From Acanthaster planci (Eukaryota > Echinodermata > Asteroidea > Valvatida > Acanthasteridae): a stretch of DNA of 64,000 bases. Positions 12,501 to 21,172 of the stretch are shown here, in pieces (the first letter of the stretch is position 1; each line of letters starts with the position of its first letter). Location: positions 318,186 through 382,185 of the forward strand of contig NW_019091524.1 in assembly GCF_001949145.1 (NCBI RefSeq), in the 5' to 3' direction. Position numbers and translations under genes: made by a program. Below the pieces are notes generated by a model. The model was not told the DNA's origin. It made no database searches and saw only the letters and a list, made by a program, of their open reading frames with translations.

Positions 12501-15500
12501 ATACACTTAACAAAAAAAATTTAATTTGCGTATATGGTGTAATGACTACGGGTCGATGACTATTGATAGACACAAAAACATAAATACTCACCTCCTTTCA
12601 CCTTGGTATTCAAACTTGACTCGAACTTCATTCTGCATAGAAGAAAAGACCAACAGAAAAAAAAACGGTGACACTTTTTATCTCAATCCATCAGGCATGC
12701 AGAAATAACTGGCTCACGATAACTCCTGTGTCAACTTCCAACACGCTAGCTCGACAACACTATCCCTGTGGAACAGACGGGGTATTTATAAATAATTTCT
12801 TCCATCAGTCTCTCTATCTGGCACTTACAACTCTTTGTGTGTGACTGCGTATGTTCCTTCTGATGGAGTGGCGTCCTTCACTGAATATGAATCACAACTC
12901 TTGTGGGGGCCATGCAATTTATCTGAGACATATTAATGAAGAACTTGGCTTCGGAACCATTTGCGCTATACAGGAGGGCGGCGACAAAAGAAAACAAAAT
13001 TAGACAACTGCCACACACGTCTAGCATGTCTGGGCACTGCGAATTTTCTGAGAAGTATTTCAATGACGAGTGGTTAACGCACTCGCAGTGCGCTTTAGCT
13101 CGATTCCTGAAGTCTGCAAATGGGAAGGGGGGGGATCGAACAAACCAGGGGCAAACTGAAAGCAGTGCATGAGAAAAGGGGAAGGAAGACTCTAATTGGA
13201 CGGGTCCCTTGTGGGTTTTGGCAAACGTTCTGATGGTCGGATCCAGTGTGAGCTGAGATGTTTCCCCTAATTTGGCTCACCGACAAGTACGTGGCCGTCC
13301 TGACTGGAAGACAAGTCAAACAGAGGCTAAACTTACTCTAAGGTACATTATTTGTCCACTGATATTTTTTTTAGACAGGGAAGGGGAACACGTGCCCCCT
13401 CTTGATCTTACCAACCAGTGACGATGCAGCTTTTGGTCAAAAAGAGTCACTTTATCCCTTCCACGGTCAAAAGAGAACAGATACATACGAAAATGTTGTC
13501 GAAACAAAATGTACACTTCAGTTGAATGTACAGCCTTGGGGTGGACAAGGCTTCAAAATGACACAACAGAAGTGAAAGGACATCCTCGACTTGACCAGAC
13601 ACATTTAAAAAACAAAAACCTCAAAAAAATAAAAGACAAATATTAAGAATTCTTTTTTAAGTGCGATTCCCTCCCCCTTGATCCAAATGAATTTGATCCA
13701 AACAAATCTTCTGAAGAAACTGGAAAACTCTGCTCCTCGAGAGTTCATTTCCTAAAATCCATGCTGGCTAAAAAAAAAAGAAAGCTTGCCGATTTCTGGC
13801 AGGACACTAATTAAACACATGAAAAAAAAAGACAACTCAAACGGACAGCTGGATAGGAATGTTTCCTCCCTTTTGAGCACACGACATGTCTCTGGCCAAC
13901 TGGAACTGCACTTCAAGTCAACCTTGTCAAGTGGCAGTTGAGACTGCCCCCCAAAAAAATCAATCACAGAACCCGCAAAAATTAAGAAGAGGCACTGAGT
14001 GAAGCAAACAAATTGAAAGTGTTTGCTTCAGTGGAGCAGTAATTCATACAACAATTCCTCATTGAATTTTTTTTTTAAATTTTCACTTGTTACCATGTGC
14101 TTTGCCCGGATAGCAGAGGCAATCTGTGAACAATGGATATTGATTAGTTTGTTTTCTATAAGTGGTCTTCTGTGACAGGTGCAAAGATTTCTAAGCTGAC
14201 AAGTGTGGGGGGAGGGAGGAGACAACAAGTGGGGTGGGGGGAGGGGAGATTTGATTCCTGCATTCAATGGCATTGGTAGGAATCGGGACACAAAAACAGG
14301 AAGACCAGCCGATGCAAGCTGGGGACAGAAGCGGAAGAGTTAAAGTTGACGACGGAGGTGTGCTCAGAGGCCAGATGGGGGGGGGGAAACAGATGATCAA
14401 CAGCTTCCCAAAATGACAAGCTCCGGCACCGTGTCAATGTTTGCCTTGCATGTAACATCAACTAAGCAGGCTGAGACAGTGGTCACATTTACGTGGGAAC
14501 AGTAGGAAGACCAACTCTCAAAAAAGAAAAGAAAAACTGAACCATCTGAAGTATTCTCCAATCACCCAAGTTGCACATGCCATGAACAAAGTAGATGTGA
14601 TTTAGATTGTTACCCAAGGTAATCAAAGCCCATGATTGGAGACAGGAATTCTAAAGATGAAGAACTGCAACATATTTAAAGGATTAGGATCATTAAACTA
14701 AGGGGCAAAATATGTTGGTATTTCAGTCAAGCAATGAGGCAGTTTGAATGATTTGAGGAATTCTTACAGTGTGAGCAACAAAAAGATCCAGATGTCCAAT
14801 GGGATAAATCTCCCTAAACGATCCGTCTATGGTCAACAAGTCTCTTCACAATTTAAAAAACTACACAAAAATACCCTCTGTAGAAAAAACAAAAAGTTTT
14901 AAAGAATGGCAAACACAGTCACGGTATTTAGCTCATAAATGTGGTTGCCAAGGGAGAAGTGCTTGAGGAAGGGGTACATGATGTGTGACTGGGCAATAAA
15001 TGATGAATGTTGCCTTTCTGTCCAGGTGGCCAAAGCCTCCTCCAGGCCTTTTACTGCCTACAGTCAAACAACTATTATGTCACAACGACCAAGCCAGGCG
15101 GCATCTTTCAAGCTGTGTGCTGGGCAAACAAAGTCAGGATGTGAAGGTATTTCGCAAGCTTCGGCAAACGCAAGCTTCGGCAAACACACGACCGCAGACC
15201 CGCCACAATCATATCATTTCAGAATGTGGGGGCTTGAAGGTTCCATTAGAAGACACATACACATTTGAGTTCCTCTGGTACTGTAACTGCTGGCACTGCA
15301 GGGGTAGGAGATGGAAGGGCATGTAACATAAGAAAAAATGGTCTTGCATGGTCCAAATGACGGGCTGGTCACATATTTGGAAAGGCTAGATTTTTGAGTG
15401 ATTTCTACATCACCACCGGCTGTGGGTGCATGCTTTACAGATTGAGCTCCGTTCAATTAAGCACACACATACGTTAAAGTGCAGATGCACATACCCTCCC

Positions 15501-18500
15501 AGCTACTTCACATTGAGATTTGTGATGCCCCTTGAAATATCGCACACAAATAATGAGCTTCCTCATTATCTCAAAGGTTCAGCTACACAGCTGATAAGAC
15601 ATGGACTGGAGCAATTCTGAAAACATCCAGGTTCATTTCCAGTTCTCAAAATATGTTGCCGATTTTCTTCATCACTATTCTCTGGATGGACAAACAAAGT
15701 TTGCTTATCATTTCCAGGATTCAGGTTCCTAACCTCGTTTACTTCATTCATGCTCGGTGTCAAGGTGAACCCATAAATACCAGTAATCCCTTTGCCTGTA
15801 AATTTGAATTTGATCGGTCAAAGTGTTTCATTATCGCTCCCAACACATTCTCATGACTCTTAGCCTGTAACTGCTCTCAAGTGGCTGATAAGCAGACTCT
15901 TCTTATGGTTTAAGTTTGCAGCCATGCAGTTCTGATGGTGCACAGCAAGATGTCAGTGTCGACTTTGGTCAGAAAAGGCAGACACCATATGAGACATTAA
16001 AAAAGTTCAAAGTTAACTCTGTAAATGAAAATAGTTCATGTATTGAACTGTACCGGTACATGTACTGAACCAATCAATGCACATAACATGTATTCACTCA
16101 TATACACACACGTAAAGGCAAATTTATCATTCTAACATGTATACTCCCACACTCAACATGAAGTCTTGACACTGTATGGCTTGGGTCCACTTGCCGTATA
16201 TACATTATTCTTGACAAAATCACTTCCAAAATACATGTAGTCTCATTTGGCTTTCAATTCAAACCTACTTCTTTATTATCCTTGTTTCCTTCTCATGTGT
16301 TAAATTACACAATGTACAAACAGCAAATTTAGCTAATTTCTCCGGCAGCCATCAAGAATTTACCGTCAGGATGGAACAGGGTATTTGTGGAAAGAATTTG
16401 GAAGTGTGTGGACCTTACCTGTTGGTACTCAACAGGGGAAACCGGCATTAATCAATCAGGCAGTTATGGACATACGATTTGTACATGTAAGCATAGTATA
16501 ATGTGTGTGACTGTAAGTTGACTTGATCAGATGGTATGAAAAAACAAGAGAATTTATTGCAGTTTGACATTTGGATGATCAATAACAAAAGATACATGTA
16601 GATGAAACAGCCAGACATACCGGTAGATGTTTGTTATACCACAGTCATTTTAATTGGTCGCGAAATGATCATGTGATAACCTAAATTGCCCGTATGTATC
16701 ATTCAAGCATTGAGTGCACAGGCGATGTTGCCGGGCCACAAAAAATGATGGATAATGGTGATCTTTCCAGCAGTTAATGCGTTGTGTCTACTGCATTGTA
16801 ATTGTGTAATCTTGGGTTCGAGGGTGGATAGCCGCGGTGGTACTTCTCGCCAATAATCGTAAGAGATGTGCACTGTGTAGGGGACATTGAAGCACTATGT
16901 CTGTTTGCACGTGCTACAATCTTCACTCTGACCATGACGGACACCTGCGGATTATTAAACTTTTGTTTGTGCACCTAGCTACAATATGCTCGTTGAGTTC
17001 ACCCGAGTACGCTCTAATCACTGTTTCTGCTGCGATTACCACTGCTGTTTACATGCCGTAAAATTCTCATGCCATCGTCTCTTCTCATCTGCTCTTCAAA
17101 TTTGTTAATACTTGTTAACAGATTTGGGTGTAAATAATGTCTTGAAAGTCATACAGTCGACAAAAAACCCCCCATGCTTTATATATCCCAGGTTTCTCTA
17201 GTAAACCACTTTGTTATAAATCTTAGATTCCCCCCCTTGAAAAAACCTGAAACAAAAAACAGAGGTCAACAAAGGACAACACAATCAATGATTTTCAGAG
17301 TAATTTAATATCTAACTTGCTGTTGAAATGTTTTAATTTGTCAGAGTATTTAATTTAACCCTAACAGTCAAAAATTCTCTTATTTCAATATGATTTTACA
17401 TACACCTTGGGGGTTAGGGTTTTATCTTGCAGTAAAGTGCATATAGATTACACATTAAACCATTTCAGTATAATCTACATGTATGATCACGGTATACAAA
17501 AACAAATTGTTGCTTTGCCTCAAGCACCATTTGTCCCCTCAGGCGTACAAAACACCATGGACCCCTACACTGCGGGCAACAATTGTTAAATGTACTGTAT
17601 TTGACAGCATAAGGCACAACATGGTTCACGTTGAAAAGAATTAGCTGGATCTCACAGATTCAGAAGTTTTTGTGGATTTCAATGGAGAGATCTCACACAA
17701 TGATATCAGAAGTAACAATGCACTGCAAAACACACTAAGCAAAACAGATATGAGGGTAATGGATACACAGACAGACAAACAGACACTTTTAAAATCAAAA
17801 TTATGAGCCAGTCCTTCCAGGCTACACTGTACATGTATGGTTGATTGATTCAAGGAGCCTTCAGTATAGGAATATCGGCCTCAATCCAACAATACCTCAC
17901 AAGGAAACAAAAAGAATTCCATGAATGGCACAAATGAGTCGAAGCATAATGCCACAGCGGGTCACCTTTCAAATCCAGGATCCCAACATTCCCCTTCACA
18001 CTGTGCACCAAAGGCAACTATAAATATGACAGGGCTTTGAACCAAGGGACTTCACAACCAATGAAGGCTCAACAACAGGCAGCAATCAACCCAAGGGCAA
18101 CACAGCTTGATCTGACCTCTGGGCTGCATCTCCTCCCAAAATAATCCATGGGAAGGCTCCAGCTATTGTACAAGTACACCTACCGGTACATACATATGTG
18201 TGAACCACTCTGCGAAAATGAGTCTTAAGTCGCCAGAGCCACTTTTGAGTTTTCATTTGTATTGTAAAGAGCAAATTGAGCTTTTTGTTTTGATGTATCA
18301 CTTAATTTGGCATCCTGATGAAAGTGGATACTCCACGGTGAAAAATGCTGTGCGTTCCTATTGATTTACACAGTGCAAAATTATTCTTAAGGACTTGTTA
18401 CTCCAAAGTGGCTCTGGCGACTTTAAGACTCATTTTCATAGAGTGGATCACATACGTATGGGTAGGCTCCTACAGTGTAACTTGAATTCTGGGGGCAGAT

Positions 18501-20070
18501 ACCAGTTGCTTAATTCCTTTTAGGCATCAGTACAAGTAAGCTTTAAACCAGAGGTACGCTTGGCCTACAATGAAGTGCATTTCGGGAATTTGCAGGTGAC
18601 TGTGTCAACCTTTGTCTCTGCTTGGATGAGGAACAAGAAATTTACATGTTCCTCATTTTTTTTTAGCGAAGCACAAAAGACTTGCAGACAGATCAGAGCA
18701 AACCAATTCTTTCTCTTCCATCCAAATCCCCACTGCCTATGCAACCCATCGTCCAAATCACTGTTACAGTACCTGTACCAATGCATTTAAGCGTGTACTC
18801 ACATGTACAATACATGTAAATGAGGTTAATCTTTATTTTAAAACGTGTGCTCTTTAGGCACATGCATTAAACCTTCAACCAGAGAATGAAATTACCATCA
18901 ATACACCAGACTGGGACAAACAGGATTAAATCCAACCTTCCAAGGCGCACTTCAGAGACAGAAGTATCTGTCTGCCATGTATGATGGTAAAAAAACGTAC
19001 AGAAGTGTACCCACAACAAAAACAGGTGACCTCAATTTTAAGGACACAAAGTTGTTGAACTCTGAGCTCTGTGACCTTCTGTAGCAAAACTGAAAGGGGC
19101 TTACTTTGGATTTTTTATGCTTTGTTGGTAATTCATGCATACAGTATATCTTGATAATCAGAGACTTTATAAAAAAAAATTTTTAAGCATCAGCTTTGGA
19201 AAGTGAATTTGACAGAACTATTTCACCAACGGCCCGTAATTTACATTTGAGTTGCAGAGTATCAGCACTGTGGGATTTTGTTTTTCTAACACATGAGTAT
19301 GCTTCAGGCTTTACTAAATTGAAGCCAGAAGTGGAACTGTACCCAGGTACATGTACATATCATTTGGCCTAGATTCACAGTTTTGGTCCATCCCCTGGAG
19401 CCACAGATGTCAAAGCTTACTCAGATTTTGATTAGAACTTCTTTGCACATGACACCAGAGGTCCAGTTCCTGTACAGCAAAACTGCTTTTTTGTACTGTA
19501 GGCATCTCCGTCATAATGCCCACAGAGACGTGCCCTGAGAACAAGTAACAAACACCTCAAGCACAGTTGTGCATGATTCACTAAACATCAGAGGTCTCAG
19601 GACAGCAATGCAAAGGGAAAAATAGACTTTTCCTGTCTTCTGTGATCTGCCCTTGGATCAGTTCTTCCCTCTGTAGGAGGTGCCCACGCTCAGTTTATGA
19701 GAGATGATTAACACAAAAACAATGCACTGCTCAAAATGTTCGGGAAAAAATCTTATTTTGAGACCAAATATTCTTGCCTCACTCCCGAGAAAAATTTTCT
19801 AGGAGGTAAACATTTCTAAATATAAAAAAACTCTTGTTTAAAGAAATACTTTGTTTCATTCTACAGGGAATTTTTCATGGAAGTGAGGTGCCTCAAAATA
19901 AGAAATTTGTCCACCGTCTTTTAACACTGTAGGAGACAATGTCCTCTAACTGCTCACCGTTTGGGTACTGCTGGTCTTGACCGACTTGTTGTTCCGGGTG
20001 CCTGATTCCTTCAGAGCTTGTACCAGCTCGCTGGTAATCTCCTGAATCACCTCTTCTTTACCCTTGTCCG
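415..20070 (-). CDS. MAP3K2/3: MAP3K2/MAP3K3 (MEKK2/3) family kinase, partial gene, ten exons
   Basis: This is a Ser/Thr MAP kinase kinase kinase of the MEKK2/3 type, which in known animals acts in the cytoplasm, pairs with MEK5 through PB1 domains and feeds ERK5, JNK and p38 pathways. Ten exons (19958-20070, 12592-12632, 11362-11473, 8139-8402, 6464-6700, 5162-5250, 3676-3731, 3113-3199, 1789-2037, 415-563) join in phase into 465 residues without a stop. Block order matches vertebrate MEKK2/3: N-terminal helix, PB1, SPPPG-type motif, FIPE motif, RAQS motif, [16 protein letters not shown], then SPRAPVNW and a GQGAFG loop. Vertebrates have two paralogues; similarity to both suggests the pre-duplication gene. 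The start codon exon is not certain, and the kinase domain after the catalytic lysine lies outside the window. The linker is longer than in the human proteins. Family assignment rests on recognised motifs, not on a database search. Confidence 0.93.
564..1788. other. MAP3K2/3 intron, 1.2 kb
   Basis: AT-rich intron between the linker exon and the kinase-start exon. It has a short direct duplication of GTTCTTAAAGGAA near 1710-1738. No other repeat, exon or RNA gene is seen. Confidence 0.8.
1789..2037 (-). CDS. MAP3K2/3: MAP3K2/3 exon: basic and Ser-rich linker before the kinase domain
   Basis: The exon is 249 bp: two bases, 82 codons, one base. The acceptor is CCCCTCTGTCCAG and the donor GCCAAAT|GTGAGA. 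The peptide opens [12 protein letters not shown] (human GRKTFPRARRTQ), has a serine run ([16 protein letters not shown]) and then [12 protein letters not shown], which parallels the DDSRIRRRGSDID segment of human MEKK2. It ends ENAK, and the split codon gives Ser to start SPRAPVNW in the next exon. GC content and codon use stand out sharply from the introns. This segment would carry regulatory phosphorylation sites; no specific site can be proven from sequence alone. Confidence 0.94.
2038..3112. other. MAP3K2/3 intron, 1.1 kb
   Basis: The intron between the [10 protein letters not shown] exon and the basic linker exon. It contains a G-run near 2378-2390 and no recognisable element. Confidence 0.8.
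3113..3199 (-). CDS. MAP3K2/3: MAP3K2/3 exon: [10 protein letters not shown] block
   Basis: An 87-bp exon with two bases, 28 codons and one base. The acceptor is a long T-run followed by GTCATCAG at 3200-3207; the donor is GATG|GTAAGA. The peptide includes [20 protein letters not shown], matching human FGKGGTYPRRYHVSYHHQEYNDG. A second AG seven bases downstream (TTCACAG) would also look like an acceptor, but only the upstream one restores phase with the preceding microexon. The Gly codon split by the 3' intron continues into GRKTFP in the next exon, exactly as in vertebrates. Confidence 0.92.
3200..3675. other. MAP3K2/3 intron, 0.5 kb
   Basis: A short intron whose 3' end (as transcribed) is a strong pyrimidine tract at about 3208-3240. 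Nothing else is seen. Confidence 0.8.
3676..3731 (-). CDS. MAP3K2/3: MAP3K2/3 microexon: RAQS motif
   Basis: A 56-bp exon: one base, 18 codons, one base. The acceptor TTTTTCTACAG and donor TCAA|GTGAGT are both good. The peptide [18 protein letters not shown] matches the conserved SRMPRAQSYPDNHQEFSD block of human MEKK2/3, whose RxxS core is a likely phosphorylation site. Phase 2 in and phase 1 out agree with the exons on either side, which argues strongly against chance. It was found by homology and splice phase only. Confidence 0.88.
3732..5161. other. MAP3K2/3 intron, 1.4 kb
   Basis: The intron between two small linker exons. It has a cluster of palindromic TACATGTA units near 4152-4173. 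No coding segment is seen. Confidence 0.75.
5162..5250 (-). CDS. MAP3K2/3: MAP3K2/3 small exon: [10 protein letters not shown] linker block
   Basis: An 89-bp exon, 29 codons plus two bases. The acceptor is the pyrimidine-rich TTGTCTTCCCTAG (a TAG acceptor) and the donor is GGAAG|GTAGTG. The peptide contains [17 protein letters not shown], which corresponds to the SSPENSGSGSCPSLD segment of human MEKK2. It starts in phase 0, as the upstream exon requires, and ends in phase 2, which completes a Ser codon with the T that opens the next exon. The donor is non-consensus at +4 to +6, so the exon could be alternatively spliced. It does not appear as a long open frame. Confidence 0.85.
5251..6463. 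other. MAP3K2/3 intron, 1.2 kb
   Basis: An intron that starts with a good GTAAGT donor at 6463-6458 and ends in CTTCCCTAG. I searched it for a further linker exon and found none. The phases of the flanking exons already agree. Confidence 0.75.
6464..6700 (-). CDS. MAP3K2/3: MAP3K2/3 exon: proline-rich linker with SPPPG and FIPE motifs
   Basis: The exon is 237 bp (79 codons), acceptor CTTTGCAG and donor GTCGGAG|GTAAGT, phase 0 at both ends. It begins [16 protein letters not shown], runs through a Pro-rich stretch, and contains [14 protein letters not shown] and [11 protein letters not shown]. These match the SSPPPGYVPE and SEGEFIPE blocks of human MEKK2/3, in the same order and about the same spacing. 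The exon is clearly more GC-rich than the introns around it. A second open frame runs across it on the same strand and two on the other; these are composition shadows. Confidence 0.93.
6701..8138. other. MAP3K2/3 intron, 1.4 kb, with a SINE
   Basis: The intron between the Thr-rich and Pro-rich linker exons. Apart from the SINE at about 7345-7650 it is AT-rich DNA without a recognisable feature. Confidence 0.8.
7345..7650 (+). repeat. tRNA-type SINE fragment
   Basis: The segment has the architecture of the tRNA-derived SINEs common in marine invertebrates. A tRNA-like head ends in a degenerate B box (GGTATCGAACC, about 7424-7434). It is followed by the characteristic body (GGCCTTGGGCGGGTCACTTC, then CTCTCCATCTAGTAGTAT and AATGGGTACCAGCA), and by a tail containing CATGTCAAGGAAACTAGAGATAACCTG near 7593-7619 (written here in two overlapping parts: CATGTCAAGGAAAC and AACTAGAGATAACCTG). 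It lies in the intron between the linker exons, opposite to gene direction. The A box is not clear and no intact flanking duplication was found, so it is probably an old, diverged copy. The family name cannot be given without a repeat library. Confidence 0.7.
8139..8402 (-). CDS. MAP3K2/3: MAP3K2/3 exon: end of PB1 and Thr/Ser/Gly-rich linker
   Basis: The exon is 264 bp (88 codons), from acceptor CCAACAG to donor ACAGCT|GTGAGT, phase 0 at both ends. Residues 1-32 finish PB1: [19 protein letters not shown] and AKSLRIYL match human LVIPLTTQDDLDKAVELLD and MKSLKILL. The acidic DDLDK of the human protein reads TNLNQ here. Residues 33-88 are a low-complexity linker rich in Thr, Ser, Gly and Val (for example [12 protein letters not shown]) with a short [11 protein letters not shown] block. 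I find no clear counterpart for this part in vertebrates. The linker is likely disordered and phosphorylatable; that is inference. Confidence 0.92.
10065..10451. other. Assembly gap (387 N)
   Basis: A run of unknown bases inside an intron of the MAP3K2/3 gene. The two open frames that cross it consist mostly of unknown residues and mean nothing. Because PB1 is continuous across this intron in the spliced product, no exon needs to be hidden in the gap. Confidence 0.99.
10755..11305 (+). mobile_element. Non-LTR retrotransposon (LINE) reverse-transcriptase tail, 5' truncated and decayed
   Basis: The plus-strand frame from about 10784 reads [11 protein letters not shown], then [15 protein letters not shown], then [18 protein letters not shown]. 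These are hallmarks of the C-terminal part of the reverse-transcriptase ORF in Jockey/CR1/L2-type LINEs, whose usual wording is LDYCNSLLYGL, RLQRVQNSAARL and ALHGLAPxYI. A frameshift near 11100 moves the match to another frame, which reads [13 protein letters not shown] stop follows, and then [15 protein letters not shown], the usual last block. The 3' end (GCGCTCTATAAATTGTTATT) resembles the short A/T-rich repeat tails of L2/CR1 elements. The element is dead: 5' truncated, frameshifted and with a stop. It is inserted opposite to the host gene. Confidence 0.88.
11362..11473 (-). CDS. MAP3K2/3: MAP3K2/3 exon: central PB1 domain
   Basis: The exon is 112 bp: one base completing an Arg codon, then 37 codons. 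The acceptor is TGCCCCCCAG and the donor is TCAAAT|GTGAGT. The peptide begins [17 protein letters not shown] and continues through VDMHYTTND, closely following human MEKK2 ILQFPRPVKLEDLRSKA...MDLHYTNNE. This is strand 2, helix 1 and strand 3 of PB1. The donor is preceded by T rather than G, so it depends on the good GTGAGT intron side. It ends in phase 0. Frame, boundary positions and residue similarity agree, so the call is firm. Confidence 0.94.
11474..12591. other. MAP3K2/3 intron, 1.1 kb
   Basis: The intron within PB1 between the microexon and the central PB1 exon. There is a short AT microsatellite near 11640-11652 and nothing else recognised. Confidence 0.8.
12592..12632 (-). CDS. MAP3K2/3: MAP3K2/3 microexon: PB1 strand 1
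   Basis: A 41-bp exon between acceptor TATGCAG and donor GGAG|GTGAGT. It encodes [13 protein letters not shown] plus two bases of the next Arg codon. This matches the first beta strand and turn of the MEKK2/3 PB1 domain (human NDVRVKFEHRGEKR) and keeps the strand-1 lysine that in type II PB1 domains binds the acidic OPCA motif of the partner, MEK5. It starts in phase 0 and ends in phase 2, matching both neighbours. It is far too short to be noticed as an open frame and was placed by homology, splice sites and phase. Confidence 0.92.
18191..18458. repeat. Foldback/MITE-like inverted repeat
   Basis: Two arms of nearly 60 bp (about 18191-18249 and 18401-18458) are reverse complements with few mismatches. 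The core, GAAAATGAGTCTTAA followed by GTCGCCAGAGCCACTTT, is identical apart from one extra A. The spacer of about 150 bp has no coding content. The RNA would form a long hairpin, but the loop is too large for a normal microRNA precursor, so a foldback or MITE-type transposon is more likely. No clear target duplication is visible. Confidence 0.75.
19725..19930. mobile_element. Palindromic MITE, copy 1 of a two-copy family
   Basis: An imperfect palindrome of about 205 bp. The left part (CACTGCTCAAAA, then TCTTATTTTGAGAC, then CCTCACTCCCGAGAAAAA) recurs inverted on the right as CTTATTTTGAGGC and CCTCACTTCC, ending in CAGTGTTAAAA. A second, diverged copy lies at about 31907-32118 with the same order of blocks, which shows that this is a dispersed family. 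No transposase is encoded, so mobility would have needed a source elsewhere. It sits just downstream, in gene direction, of the first recognised coding exon. Confidence 0.72.
19958..20070 (-). CDS. MAP3K2/3: MAP3K2/3 exon: N-terminal acidic helix before PB1
   Basis: The exon runs from a TCCTCAG acceptor to a CAAACG|GTGAGC donor, 113 bp: two bases of a split codon plus 37 codons, ending in phase 0. The peptide includes [19 protein letters not shown], which lines up with the short N-terminal helix of vertebrate MEKK2/3 (the ALNSIMQDL block), and ends in a basic, Ser/Thr-rich stretch ([12 protein letters not shown]), as the human proteins do just before PB1. It opens in phase 1, the same intron phase I expect after the tiny first coding exon of the human genes. 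The previous exon therefore ends with one base of the codon xCG. It is the most 5' exon I can assign securely. Confidence 0.85.
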
Positions 20071-20928
20071 CTGAGGAAGACAGGAAAAAAAAGAAGGGAG
20101 ATGAGCCAAGTAATACTTTCACAGTCATGCAATATGTGCACAACAGATGCTGCGTGCTTTTGTGTGCATTCAGATGAAAATATGTTGTGTATAACCTGTA
20201 AAGTCTTGCACTGTCGTTACACCACAGAGCTCCATCCAAGGTTAGCCTTGCCGAGTCATATGGTGCATGTATGTGCATGTTTTGCTTCAAAAAATGTACA
20301 AATTCTGAACAATTTGGTCCAACTGCAGGAAAATCATTAAGGGTATATTACGCCAACCTGTGGCAGAGGGGAGGGGGGGTGCTGACATGCATGTAAGGTT
20401 GGATTCTCAAATTCAGGTAAAGCTTCGGGCAAACTCTCAGCCCAGGAGTAGAACTGCAATTCTAGGGTAAATTGAGCAGGGCCTCATTCACAGGTGTGTG
20501 CCTGTGTGTGATTGATAACTGAACTCAAAAGATTGCTTTTACAGCTGTACAGTGCAATTGCATGTGTTTGTATTCTGCACTACAAATTTCCAAGAACCTG
20601 CATCAGCCTATGCTAAACGTGCTGGCTGGTTTAGTGCTGGCTGGTTTACGTGACAAAAATATTATCAAATTACCAGAGAGTGGAAATCAGCCTGGTGTAT
20701 GACACCAGAGACCTCAGACTTAGCTCCAATCCATACGAGTGACAGGAATACAAGGAAATATATCACCGCCTACAACCAACTCCACATCAGTAGGGAAAAC
20801 CCTGGTCACCAATTAAACACAGGCAGTTTTCTCTGACCTGACTATTCCAAGATACCACCTGTTTACCAATCCTACCAATGACAAAGCTCAAATGTACTAC
20901 AGGGTCTGTTGATATCTAGTTTTTGATA

Positions 20929-21172
20929 GGGTTATTCCATGAGGTTGGGGCACAATTTGTGACGGTGTCCTTGTTACATGGGTAACTTTTACCACCTGTC
21001 ATGATCCGCAGAGTTGGTCATTTACTCTGTAAAAGTAACACACACCTCTGTATTCAGCTTTACAAGATGTCAATTTGGAATCCACATGCAGGGAAATAAC
21101 TGTTCATTTTTACGGAACCCCTTTAACAATGGACACTGTCACAAATTGTGCCCCAACCTCATGGAATGACCC
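20929..21172. mobile_element. MITE, 244 bp with 42-bp terminal inverted repeats
   Basis: The first 42 bases (20929-20970) and the reverse complement of the last 42 (21131-21172) agree at 40 of 42 positions; the termini begin GGGTTATTCCATGAGG and GGGTCATTCCATGAGG. The trinucleotide ATA flanks both sides and may be the target duplication. There is no coding capacity, and a second short inverted repeat (GTAACTTTTAC / GTAAAAGTAAC) lies inside. High arm identity implies fairly recent insertion. The superfamily cannot be named from this alone; a 3-bp duplication would fit PIF/Harbinger. Confidence 0.85.

Larger units (their letters stand above)
12633..19957. other. MAP3K2/3 intron, 7.3 kb
   Basis: A large intron upstream of the PB1 microexon. 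It contains a 16-bp tandem duplication (GCAAGCTTCGGCAAAC twice, about 15156-15187), scattered palindromic ACATGT units, an inverted-repeat element (18191-18458) and a MITE (19725-19930). No further exon is needed: the exons on both sides are phase 0 and adjoin as in the human protein. Confidence 0.75.
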
